Shown here: piece by piece, positions 1 through 5,967 of the stretch
How positions within the stretch are numbered: the stretch's first letter is position 1
How the letters are laid out: each line of letters starts with the position of its first letter
DNA from: an uncultured bacterium
GTDB lineage: Bacteria; Bacillota_A; Clostridia; Oscillospirales; Oscillospiraceae
Direction: 5' to 3'
NCBI GenBank assembly: GCA_945917385.1
Contig: CAMEHJ010000055.1
Location: 1-7,093 of the forward strand
DNA: 7,093 nt
Notes under the pieces: model-generated
Database searches by the model: none
What the model was told of the DNA's origin: nothing
Seen by the model: the letters and a program-made list of their open reading frames with translations, nothing else
Translations under genes and position numbers: made by a program

Positions 1-252
1 GAGAGCCAAGTAAAAGTATCTCATCACTTTTAGGAAAAGCCAAGTTTTCTGATATGCTGAAAAAACAGCATATTTTCCATTGTGTCTATCTCCTGCTCGG
101 GCCGGGGTCGAAGTCCCCGAAGATGAAATCATCCACGTCCATTCGCGCGCGTCTCCTTTCGTTTTTTCATAACGATTTATTATATGCCCGCCGCCTTGCG
201 GATATTACCGCGCGGAAAATTTTTCCCGCAATGTAATATCGTATAATTTGTC

Positions 253-281
253 TTGAATCGGCGCGCTGTTTGAGTTATAAT
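253..281 (+). promoter_or_regulatory. Sigma-A promoter of the PPIase gene
   Basis: The -35 box TTGAAT (253-258) and the -10 box TATAAT (276-281, perfect consensus) are exactly 17 bases apart. Transcription would start near 288, leaving a leader of about 60 bases before the ATG at 349. It lies in AT-rich DNA and is the only good rightward promoter in the upstream region. A second TATAAT-like box at 242-247 has no usable -35. Confidence 0.75.
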
Positions 282-289
282 ATATTGGT

Positions 290-303
290 CTGTATGTATA
301 CAG
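290..303. repeat. Inverted repeat at the predicted transcription start
   Basis: CTGTA and TACAG arms flank TGTA; the inner TGTATACA (295-302) is itself a perfect palindrome. It begins about 9 bases after the -10 box, where an operator or a short 5'-end RNA hairpin could sit. No regulator is identifiable. Confidence 0.35.
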
Positions 304-348
304 AGGTTTAGAGCATTAACTTTTACGCAAAGGATGAGATAAAACACA

Positions 349-1899
349 ATGAGTGCATCAAGTGAAAAGAAACTCCGTCAGGCCGCAAGAGAGGCCGGCA
401 CAGACAAGAAGGCCCTGCGCGCCGAGGCCGAGGCAAAGGCCAAAGCCCAGAGCAAGCGCCGCTGGACGCTCGGCACGGTCGCAATAGTTCTGCTTATCGC
501 GGCGATCCTGCTGCTGAACTCCGGCCTTGTCTACAAGCTTACCGCATACACCGTCAACGGCGAAAAATACAGCGCCGCCCGGATGAACTACCGCTTCGGT
601 ATGCAGTACAATAACTTCCTCACCCAGTACGGCAGCTACGCTTCCATGTTCGGGCTTGACACCTCCGCGGGCGTCAAGGGACTTGACGAGCAGGACTGCT
701 CCATGATTGACGGTACCTGGAGAGACTACTTCCTCTCCGCCGCCGAGACCGACGCTCTGCAGACAAAGCTTCTGTGTGACTACGCCGCCGAAAACGGCAT
801 CGCTCTTACCGAGGATGAGCTTGCTTCCGTCGAGGCCGGCTTTGAGGGCGCTGACGAGGCAGCCAAATCTCAGGGCTACGCGAACGCCGACCGTCTGCTC
901 TCCGCCATGTACGGCGAGGGTGTGAACCTGAAGCTCGCACTTGAGGAGGCGCGTGTCTCCGCGCTTGCGAACAAGGCCGTCAATACCCTGTTCGAGAGCT
1001 TTCAGTACAGCGACAGCGAGCTGAAGGAGAAGTACGACAGCTACGAGGGCTCGCAGGATCTCTACGATTATATTTACTACTATGTTGCCGCCGATACCGT
1101 TGAGACTAACGGTGAGGACGGCGCCACCAAGAACGAGGTCACTCCCGAAACTCTCGCCGAGGCCAAACAGAAGGCCGAGGCTGTCGCCGCCGGCTACAAG
1201 GCTTCCGAGGGTGAGGACTTCGAAGCCCGCATGAACGAGGCTGTTGCCGCCGTCGTTGAGGATGCGAGTGCATACACTCAGACCGGCGTTAAGGGCGCAA
1301 ACCTCGGCGACTACAAGCAGTGGCTCACCGACGCTTCCCGCAAGGCGGGCGATATCACCGTGGTTGAAAGCTCGTCCGGTATGGGCTATTATGTTGTGGT
1401 TTTCGTCTCGCACAGCGACAATGACTATAATCTCGCGCAGGTTCGCCACATCCTCATAAAGGCTGCCGCCGACGCGAACGGCGAGTACACCGAGGAGGCA
1501 AAGAACACCGCCAAGGCCATGGCCGAGTCCATCCTTGACGAGTTCAACGCCGGCGACAAGAGTGAGGAGAGCTTCGCTGCGCTCGCGGAGAAGTATTCCG
1601 AGGACGCAGGCTCCAACACCAACGGCGGTCTTTACGACAGCATCTACAAGGGTCAGACCGTGCCGGAGTTTGACAGCTTCTGCTTCGCTCCCCACAAGCA
1701 CGGTGACGTCGCCATCGTGTATAACGAGAACACCTCCTACACCGGCTACCACATCATCTACTATGTAGGTGAGGGTCAGAATTACAGAGACTACATTGCC
1801 GAGAACGACCTGCGCAATACCGCGGTCTCCGACTGGCTCACCGCGCAGACCGACGCCGCCGTCACCTCCGAGGGCTTCGGCATGAAGTTTGTCGCTTAA
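349..1899 (+). CDS. Membrane-anchored parvulin-type peptidyl-prolyl cis-trans isomerase (PrsA/SurA-like)
   Basis: Probable extracytoplasmic foldase that catalyses cis-trans isomerisation of prolyl bonds in secreted proteins. The 516-residue product has a basic Lys/Ala-rich cytoplasmic tail (1-38), one transmembrane helix (about 41-60, no lipobox) and an outer-face helical region (about 65-235) in the place of the SurA/PrsA chaperone domain. The parvulin domain covers about 362-475: QVRHILIKA with His367, KYSED near 415, the NGGLY loop near 425, VPEFD near 438, and the closing strand GYHIIYYVG. A region at 235-355 ends in the similar strand GMGYYVVVF and may be a degenerate first parvulin unit. 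The C-terminal helix resembles that of SurA-type proteins. The start is the first ATG in frame after the promoter; its AAAGGA site (329-334) is 14 bases upstream, rather far. Unlike classical PrsA, which is lipid-anchored, this protein is held by a signal-anchor helix. The family is sure; substrates are unknown. Confidence 0.9.
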   Translation: MSASSEKKLRQAAREAGTDKKALRAEAEAKAKAQSKRRWTLGTVAIVLLIAAILLLNSGLVYKLTAYTVNGEKYSAARMNYRFGMQYNNFLTQYGSYASMFGLDTSAGVKGLDEQDCSMIDGTWRDYFLSAAETDALQTKLLCDYAAENGIALTEDELASVEAGFEGADEAAKSQGYANADRLLSAMYGEGVNLKLALEEARVSALANKAVNTLFESFQYSDSELKEKYDSYEGSQDLYDYIYYYVAADTVETNGEDGATKNEVTPETLAEAKQKAEAVAAGYKASEGEDFEARMNEAVAAVVEDASAYTQTGVKGANLGDYKQWLTDASRKAGDITVVESSSGMGYYVVVFVSHSDNDYNLAQVRHILIKAAADANGEYTEEAKNTAKAMAESILDEFNAGDKSEESFAALAEKYSEDAGSNTNGGLYDSIYKGQTVPEFDSFCFAPHKHGDVAIVYNENTSYTGYHIIYYVGEGQNYRDYIAENDLRNTAVSDWLTAQTDAAVTSEGFGMKFVA

Positions 1900-1909
1900 A
1901 TCAAAACGA

Positions 1910-1942
1910 GTGAAAACCTCCGTGATTAACGGAGGTTTTCAC
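1910..1942 (+). terminator. Perfect hairpin, probable terminator or attenuator after the PPIase gene
   Basis: A perfect 14-bp stem (1910-1923 with 1929-1942) closes a 5-base loop, GATTA. The core is CCTCCG/CGGAGG; an A-run on the left arm and TTTT on the right arm make it look like a bidirectional Rho-independent terminator, though the T-run is short. It starts 10 bases after the isomerase stop codon. The right arm contains GGAGGT, which would otherwise look like a ribosome site for a TTG at 1944. Confidence 0.65.
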
Positions 1943-1961
1943 CTTGAAAGGACTGGTTTTT

Positions 1962-2675
1962 ATGGATGAACGCACATTACGCGCGCGGATGCTGCTCGGT
2001 GAGAGTGCGATGACAAAGCTCAGAAACAGCCACGTTGCCGTGTTCGGCATCGGTGGGGTCGGCTCATGGTGCGCGGAGGCACTTGCCCGCTCCGGCGTGG
2101 GTGAGCTTACGCTCATTGACCGCGACACCGTGGGGCTGAGCAATATTAACCGCCAGCTCTGCGCATTGTCCTCCACGCTCGATATGCCAAAGGCCGAGGT
2201 CATGGCACAGCGCATCAGAGACATTAACCCCGATATCCGCGTGAACGTTATCTTCGGTCATTACGAGGCCGCCGAGCGGGAGGACTTCCTGCGCGATTAC
2301 GATTACGTTGTTGACGCCATAGACCTTGTCGCCTGCAAAATCGACCTCATCATAAGCTGTCTTGAGCGCGGCATACCGATAATCTCCTCCCTCGGCACCG
2401 GCAACAAGCGCGACGCAAGCCTGCTTCGGATCAGCGACATCTCCAAGACCTCCGGCTGTGCTCTTGCGCGCGTCGTAAGAAAGGAGCTTCGCGCGCGCGG
2501 AATTAACCACCACCTCGTTGTGTTCAGTCCCGAAGAGCCGATGGAGCCGGAGCAGCTTGAAGCCCCGCCCCCCGGCAGAAGGAGCATACCCGGCTCGCTT
2601 GTCTGGGTTCCGGCGAGCGCGGGAATGCTGCTGTGCCAGCACGTTGTGACGGAGCTTACGAAGGAATTTATTTGA
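1962..2675 (+). CDS. tcdA: tRNA threonylcarbamoyladenosine dehydratase (TcdA/YgdL/YrvM, ThiF/E1-like family)
   Basis: ATP-dependent enzyme that dehydrates t6A at position 37 of ANN-decoding tRNAs to cyclic t6A, via an adenylated intermediate. The 237-residue product has the E1-like Rossmann fold: nucleotide loop GIGGVGS (29-35), Asp53 after LTLI, the ATP-contacting N-x-N-R-Q (61-65), Lys77, DAID (118-121), and the TcdA-typical SSLGTGNKRD (142-151) and DISKT (159-163) followed by VVRKELRARGI. The C-terminal PGSLVWVPASAG segment also fits. It has none of the CxxC zinc pairs of MoeB/ThiF, which argues for TcdA. I prefer ATG 1962, which has AAAGGA 9 bases upstream and gives the usual family N-terminus (short lead, then MLLGESAMTKL). 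An in-frame TTG at 1944 adds six residues, but its GGAGGT lies inside the upstream hairpin. It may have no promoter of its own, relying on readthrough of that hairpin. Confidence 0.93.
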   Translation: MDERTLRARMLLGESAMTKLRNSHVAVFGIGGVGSWCAEALARSGVGELTLIDRDTVGLSNINRQLCALSSTLDMPKAEVMAQRIRDINPDIRVNVIFGHYEAAEREDFLRDYDYVVDAIDLVACKIDLIISCLERGIPIISSLGTGNKRDASLLRISDISKTSGCALARVVRKELRARGINHHLVVFSPEEPMEPEQLEAPPPGRRSIPGSLVWVPASAGMLLCQHVVTELTKEFI

Positions 2676-2743
2676 AATTAGGAAACAAATCCGTGTTGTT
2701 CCGCGTCATGACAAGTGAGGACAATTTATAACGGAGGTTTGAC

Positions 2744-3757
2744 ATGAAAAAGATACTTTCTCTGCTGCTTGCCGTTCTGATGACGCTTTCAATGTGTGCC
2801 TGCGGCGCCTCCTCCGAATTCAAAGCGGAGAGTGCCGCCGACTATTCCTATGCTGAGCCTGCTGCTGCGCCCGCCGCAGGGATGATGATGGCCGAAGAGT
2901 ATGGCAGCGGCGCAAACGGGCTTGCCGCAAGCGACGCCATGCCCGACACCCCCTCCGCCGGCGGCTCCGATATTAACCCTGACAAGATCATCTATTCCGC
3001 CGACACGACCATCGAGACGACCGAGTTTGACGAGACCATTGCCGGGCTCAACGAGCTTATTGCGCAGTATGACGGCTGGATAGAGTCGAGCAGCGTCAAC
3101 GGCGCGAACTACTACAGCAAGTCGCGCGGCAGCGCCTCAAACCGCAGCGCGAGCTACACCGTGCGTATTCCGAGCGAGAATTTCCAGACGCTGATGAACT
3201 CCCTCTCTACGCTCGGCAATATCCCCTACACCCATACATACACCCAGAACGTGACCGCGCAGTATTACGACACGCAGGCGCGCATGAACGCATACAAAGC
3301 GCAGGAGACAAAGCTTCTTGAGATGATGGACCTTGCCGAGAGCGTTGAGGACATCATCGCCATTGAGGAAAAGCTCACCGATGTGCGATACATGATAGAA
3401 AGTCTCCAGTCCTCCCTCAACAACTGGGACCGCCGCGTGAATTACAGCACCGTTGAAATCTCCGTGAACGAGGTCAGCGCTTATACGCCCTCCGCCCCCG
3501 TCAAGGTCAGCTACGGTGAGCGGCTGGTTAACAGCTTTGTCGGCTCCGTCAAGGGCGCGGTCGAGTTCTTTAAGGATCTGCTCGTGTTCATTGTGTCGAT
3601 GATCCCGGCACTTGTAATCCTCGCTCTGCTCTTCTTCGTGTTCCGGCCGCTTTTCAGGAAGCTTTTCCCGAAGTGGAAGCAGAAGCGCGAAGCCCGCAAG
3701 GCCGCCAAAGCCGCGAAAAAGGCCGCGAAGGCTGAGAAGAAAGACAAAGAAGAATAA
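2744..3757 (+). CDS. DUF4349 domain-containing lipoprotein with C-terminal membrane helix
   Basis: Envelope protein of unknown biochemical role. Of its 337 residues, 1-19 form a Lys-led lipoprotein signal with lipid-attachment Cys20 (MCAC|G). A low-complexity Ala/Ser/Pro/Met-rich linker (about 21-78) leads to the DUF4349 region (about 79-300): KIIYSADTTIET, then a long helical, probably coiled-coil stretch (about 172-232, with ARMNAYKAQETKL and EEKLTDVR), then strand RVNYSTVEISV. A transmembrane helix (about 276-300) follows, ending in a very basic cytoplasmic tail of Lys/Ala/Arg repeats (302-335). Lipid anchor and helix would fix both ends to the same membrane. The start has GGAGGT (2733-2738) five bases upstream. 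The gene is 68 bases after tcdA with no clear promoter, so co-transcription is possible. It ends in the bidirectional terminator. The family call is firm; function is not known to me. Confidence 0.88.
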   Translation: MKKILSLLLAVLMTLSMCACGASSEFKAESAADYSYAEPAAAPAAGMMMAEEYGSGANGLAASDAMPDTPSAGGSDINPDKIIYSADTTIETTEFDETIAGLNELIAQYDGWIESSSVNGANYYSKSRGSASNRSASYTVRIPSENFQTLMNSLSTLGNIPYTHTYTQNVTAQYYDTQARMNAYKAQETKLLEMMDLAESVEDIIAIEEKLTDVRYMIESLQSSLNNWDRRVNYSTVEISVNEVSAYTPSAPVKVSYGERLVNSFVGSVKGAVEFFKDLLVFIVSMIPALVILALLFFVFRPLFRKLFPKWKQKREARKAAKAAKKAAKAEKKDKEE

Positions 3758-3797
3758 TAAAAAATCGGTATGCGCGAAAGCGCATACCGATTTTTTA
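3758..3797. terminator. Bidirectional Rho-independent terminator between convergent genes
   Basis: A 6-A run, GC-containing stem and 6-T run form a perfect 16-bp inverted repeat (3759-3774 with 3781-3796). An added C-G pair closes a GAAA tetraloop (3776-3779), a GNRA-type cap. It works in both directions: the T-run ends rightward DUF4349 transcripts and the complement of the A-run ends leftward udk-tdk transcripts. The tdk stop codon (3795-3797) lies inside it, and the DUF4349 stop is one base away. Confidence 0.95.
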
Positions 3798-4376
3798 TTC
3801 CTCCGCCTGTTCCTTTATCTTCTGTTTCCAGCATTTGTGGCACATGGCGATATAGCTGTCGTTGCCTCCGAGCAGGAGCTGGTCGCCGTGGGTCACTATG
3901 CGTCCGCCCTCGTCGATGCGCGCGTTCACCGTCGCCTTTCTGCCGCAGGCACAGACCGTCTTTATCTCGGTCAGAGAATCGCTCAGCTCCATAAGCCGCT
4001 GCGCGCCGGGGAAAAAGTGCGTCAGAAAATCCGTTCTCAGCCCGAAGCAGAGCACAGGGATGTCCTCCTCGTCTACGATGGCGCGAAGCTGGTCTATCTG
4101 TTCGGGGGTAAAAAACTGCGCCTCATCCGCGATGATAACGTCCGTTTTGCCGTGCGCATTGTACGCCGCAGCTATATCCTGTTCGGGCGTGATGACGTCG
4201 GCGCTCGCCTCAAGCCCGATGCGGCTTCGGATAATGTCCGCGCCGTCGCGCGTGTCGATGCTCGGCTTGATGAGCCAGACGCTCATCCCCAGCTCCTCGT
4301 AATTGAACTTGGTTATCAGCGCCTGCGCCGACTTGGACGAGCCCATCGCGCCGTATTTGAAATATAGCTTGGCCAC
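3795..4376 (-). CDS. tdk: Thymidine kinase (type II, TK1-like)
   Basis: Cytoplasmic salvage enzyme that transfers a phosphate from ATP to thymidine (and deoxyuridine). The 193-residue product, a normal family length, has the P-loop GAMGSSKS (9-16), the DTRDG segment (41-45), and the DEAQFF motif (84-89) whose Glu85 is the expected catalytic base. FGLRTDF (111-117) follows, then two structural zinc half-sites: Cys142/Cys144 and Cys179/Cys182. The lasso loop with GGNDSYIAMC (170-179) binds the nucleoside base. The first zinc half-site is CxC rather than the common CxxC. The start is GTG, with GGGAGG seven bases upstream overlapping the end of udk, 13 bases away; this suggests coupled translation in a udk-tdk operon. 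The stop codon is embedded in the terminator. Confidence 0.96.
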   Translation of the reverse strand: MAKLYFKYGAMGSSKSAQALITKFNYEELGMSVWLIKPSIDTRDGADIIRSRIGLEASADVITPEQDIAAAYNAHGKTDVIIADEAQFFTPEQIDQLRAIVDEEDIPVLCFGLRTDFLTHFFPGAQRLMELSDSLTEIKTVCACGRKATVNARIDEGGRIVTHGDQLLLGGNDSYIAMCHKCWKQKIKEQAEE

Positions 4377-4389
4377 TGTGTTTCCTCCC

Positions 4390-5013
4390 TTACTTCTTTC
4401 CGCTCAGATGCGCCCTGACGCGCTCGGTCACCATGTCGAGCGCGACGATGTTGTGTCCGCCCTCCGGAATGATGATGTCGGCGTTTCGCTTGCTCGGCTC
4501 GACAAACTGCTCGTGCATGGGCTTAACGGTCGTAAGATACTGGTTCACGACGCTCTCAAGGCTGCGCCCGCGCTCGCGCACATCGCGCACGATGCGCCGC
4601 AGTATGCGCACATCCGCGTCCGTATCGACGAAAATCCTTATATCCATCTCGCCGCACAGCTCTTTATTCTGGAAGATCAGGATGCCCTCAACGATGATGA
4701 CTTTCGACGGGCGCACGGTTATCGTCTCGTCGCTGCGGTCGTGTATAGTGAAGTCGTATACGGGGCAGACTATCTCCTCTCCACGCTTGAGCGCGCGAAG
4801 GTCATCTATCAGCATATCGGTGTCAAACGCGTCCGGGTGGTCGTAGTTGATGAGGCAGCGCTGTTCGTAGCTCATCTCATGGTGCGCCTTGTAGTAGTTG
4901 TCGTGGTATATGACGGAGACATCCCCTCCGAACGTGGAGACGAGCTTTCTTGTTATGGTGGTCTTTCCGCTGCCGGTGCCGCCCGCAATGCCGATAACCA
5001 TTACATCCTGCAT
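4390..5013 (-). CDS. udk: Uridine kinase (uridine/cytidine kinase)
   Basis: Cytoplasmic salvage enzyme that phosphorylates uridine and cytidine to UMP and CMP. From the preferred start it has 207 residues, the usual length: P-loop GGTGSGKT (11-18), DNYY (38-41) with Asp38 as likely catalytic base, PVYDFTIHDR (84-93) for the nucleoside, VEGIL (108-112), and an Arg-rich lid RRIVRDVRERGR (139-150). VKPMHEQFVEPSKRNADIIIP (164-183) is the family signature near the C-terminus. The frame stays open upstream to a GTG at 5088, with an ATG at 5046, but those starts lie upstream of the predicted transcription start near 5040 and add an acidic, non-conserved extension. ATG 5013 has a strong GGAGG eight bases upstream and puts the P-loop at the normal distance. 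First gene of the udk-tdk unit. Confidence 0.95.
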   Translation of the reverse strand: MQDVMVIGIAGGTGSGKTTITRKLVSTFGGDVSVIYHDNYYKAHHEMSYEQRCLINYDHPDAFDTDMLIDDLRALKRGEEIVCPVYDFTIHDRSDETITVRPSKVIIVEGILIFQNKELCGEMDIRIFVDTDADVRILRRIVRDVRERGRSLESVVNQYLTTVKPMHEQFVEPSKRNADIIIPEGGHNIVALDMVTERVRAHLSGKK

Positions 5014-5046
5014 AGCCTTATCCTCCGATTCCTCTTTTTCTTCCAT

Positions 5047-5075
5047 ACTATAACATAGTTCTCCCTGCCTTTCAA
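5047..5075 (-). promoter_or_regulatory. Leftward sigma-A promoter of udk-tdk
   Basis: Read on the minus strand, TTGAAA (5075-5070) and TATAGT (5052-5047) are 17 bases apart, giving a start near 5040 and a leader of roughly 27 bases before ATG 5013. The -10 lies in a small palindrome, ACTAT-AAC-ATAGT (5047-5059), a possible operator. Its -35 is one base from the divergent deoD -35. Confidence 0.75.
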
Positions 5076-5076
5076 T

Positions 5077-5105
5077 TTGACTTTTCACATTTTTGTCAAT
5101 ATAAT
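5077..5105 (+). promoter_or_regulatory. Rightward sigma-A promoter of deoD
   Basis: TTGACT (5077-5082) and TATAAT (5100-5105) are 17 bases apart, one mismatch from full consensus. The start would be near 5112, about 32 bases before the ATG. An inverted repeat, TAATAT-CCTC-ATATTA (5102-5117), overlaps the -10 and start point; it could bind a regulator or merely reflect AT richness. Confidence 0.82.
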
Positions 5106-5143
5106 ATCCTCATATTAAGTTTTTATTTTACGGAGGTGCTTTT

Positions 5144-5872
5144 ATGTCTGTTCCTACCCCGCATATTTCCGCAAAGAAGGGCGAGTTCGCCAAAACCGTA
5201 CTCATGCCCGGCGACCCGCTGAGGGCAAAATTCATTGCCGAAACCTTTCTCACCGACCCGGTGCTTGTAAACAACGTGCGCGGCGTTCAGGGCTATACCG
5301 GCACATGGAAGGGTGTGCCCGTATCGGTCATGGCGTCCGGCATGGGTATGCCCTCCATCGGCATCTACTCGTGGGAGCTTTTCAATTTCTACGATGTGGA
5401 CAACATCATCCGCGTCGGCTCTGCCGGTGCGCTCAGCGAAGAGCTGAACGTTATGGACATCGTCATAGGTCAGGGTGCCTGCACCACCTCAAGCTATGTT
5501 TCAAACTTTGAGCTGCCCGGCACCTTCGCCCCCATCGCGGACTACACGCTTCTGAGTGCCGCCGTCGATTGTGCCCGTGAAAAAGGGCTGAATTTCAGCG
5601 TCGGCAATCTCCTCTCGTCCGATAATTTCTATTCCCGCGAGGGCTTAAACCCGAACGACGCGTGGAAGAAGATGGGCGTTCTCGCAATCGAGATGGAGGC
5701 CGCCGCCCTCTACGCAAACGCAGCCTATGCCGGAAAGCGCGCCCTTGCGATCTGCACCGTGTCCGACCATCTGTATAAGCCGCAGTGTCTCTCCTCAGAC
5801 GAACGGCAAAGCTCTTTCCTGCAGATGATGGAGCTTGCGCTTGACACCGCGGTCAGGATGTCCGAAAAGTGA
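5144..5872 (+). CDS. deoD: Purine nucleoside phosphorylase, hexameric DeoD type
   Basis: Cleaves purine (deoxy)ribonucleosides with phosphate to the free base and (deoxy)ribose-1-phosphate in the cytoplasm. The 242 residues align with the E. coli enzyme as I remember it, offset by a few residues at the start: TPHISA with His7 (contacts the neighbouring subunit's sugar), MPGDPLRAKFIAETFL (21-36) with Gly23 and Arg27 for phosphate, NNVRG with Arg46, and RVGSAGA (90-96) with Arg90 and Ser93. EMEAA (183-187) holds the ribose-binding Met and Glu, and CTVSDH (204-209) includes catalytic Asp208, with Arg221 behind it. Asp at 208 is typical of the high-molecular-weight class, which also accepts adenosine, unlike the trimeric class. 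GGAGGT (5132-5137) lies six bases before the ATG. Transcribed divergently from udk-tdk; complete. Confidence 0.97.
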   Translation: MSVPTPHISAKKGEFAKTVLMPGDPLRAKFIAETFLTDPVLVNNVRGVQGYTGTWKGVPVSVMASGMGMPSIGIYSWELFNFYDVDNIIRVGSAGALSEELNVMDIVIGQGACTTSSYVSNFELPGTFAPIADYTLLSAAVDCAREKGLNFSVGNLLSSDNFYSREGLNPNDAWKKMGVLAIEMEAAALYANAAYAGKRALAICTVSDHLYKPQCLSSDERQSSFLQMMELALDTAVRMSEK

Positions 5873-5890
5873 GTCCGCCGGTATTTTTTT
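5846..5890 (+). terminator. Weak candidate terminator after deoD
   Basis: Arms ACCGCGG (5846-5852) and CCGCCGGT (5875-5882) pair over seven bases with one bulged C and a long 22-base loop, followed by seven Ts (5884-5890). The T-run is good but the stem is poor and begins inside the coding region. Termination may be partial. Confidence 0.3.
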
Positions 5891-5933
5891 AATAATTATA
5901 CATATTGAATTCATCATTTAGCTATTATTACGC

Positions 5934-5962
5934 TTGATTTACGGCGCGATTCATGATATATT
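5934..5962 (+). promoter_or_regulatory. Sigma-A promoter (extended -10) of the BMP lipoprotein gene
   Basis: TTGATT (5934-5939) and TATATT (5957-5962) are 17 bases apart, and TG at 5954-5955 makes an extended -10. Transcription would begin near 5969. It suggests that the BMP gene is expressed apart from deoD. Confidence 0.7.
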
Positions 5963-5967
5963 CTGTA

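Larger units (their letters stand above)
1..348. other. Non-coding upstream region, no confident gene
   Basis: No convincing gene is present. The first 80 bases are AT-rich with small inverted repeats: arms 12-17/26-31, and an 8-bp stem 52-59/66-73 around an A6 loop followed by TTTT. An 8-base direct repeat, AGCCAAGT, occurs at 4-11 and 38-45. A GC hairpin with five pairs (103-107 with 115-119) follows. A rightward frame open from 3 to 236 has no ribosome site and resembles nothing I know. On the minus strand two tiny frames with good Shine-Dalgarno sites run toward the left edge (see findings), so this may be the leader of a leftward gene outside the window. The right-hand 100 bases hold the promoter and leader of the isomerase gene. 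Confidence 0.6.

Noticed and set aside
103..119. Hairpin CGGGG-TCGAAGT-CCCCG resembling a tRNA T-arm
   Set aside because: The 7-base loop lacks the TTCRA order of a T-loop, and no acceptor, D or anticodon arms can be placed around it.
54..236. Rightward 60-codon frame in the upstream region
   Set aside because: No ribosome site before the ATG, no recognisable protein features, and it runs across several non-coding inverted repeats.
358..1752. Long minus-strand open frame (464 codons) opposite the PPIase gene
   Set aside because: It is a shadow of a GC-rich gene. Its translation is Val/Leu/Gly-rich with no domain I recognise, while the plus strand encodes a clear parvulin with a promoter.
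2676..2743. Possible promoter between tcdA and the DUF4349 gene
   Set aside because: TATAAC (2727-2732) has no -35 at proper spacing; the best upstream box, ATGACA (2708-2713), is only 13 bases away. GTCATGAC (2705-2712) is a palindrome of a length expected by chance.
4303..5058. Plus-strand open frame of 251 codons across udk and the tdk start
   Set aside because: It is antisense to a uridine kinase with every family motif, and its own translation shows no recognisable domain. The same holds for the frame at 3837-4367 opposite tdk.
5094..5099. Perfect leftward TTGACA box upstream of udk
   Set aside because: No -10-like hexamer lies 16-18 bases downstream on the minus strand. The TTGAAA/TATAGT pair nearer udk is a better promoter.
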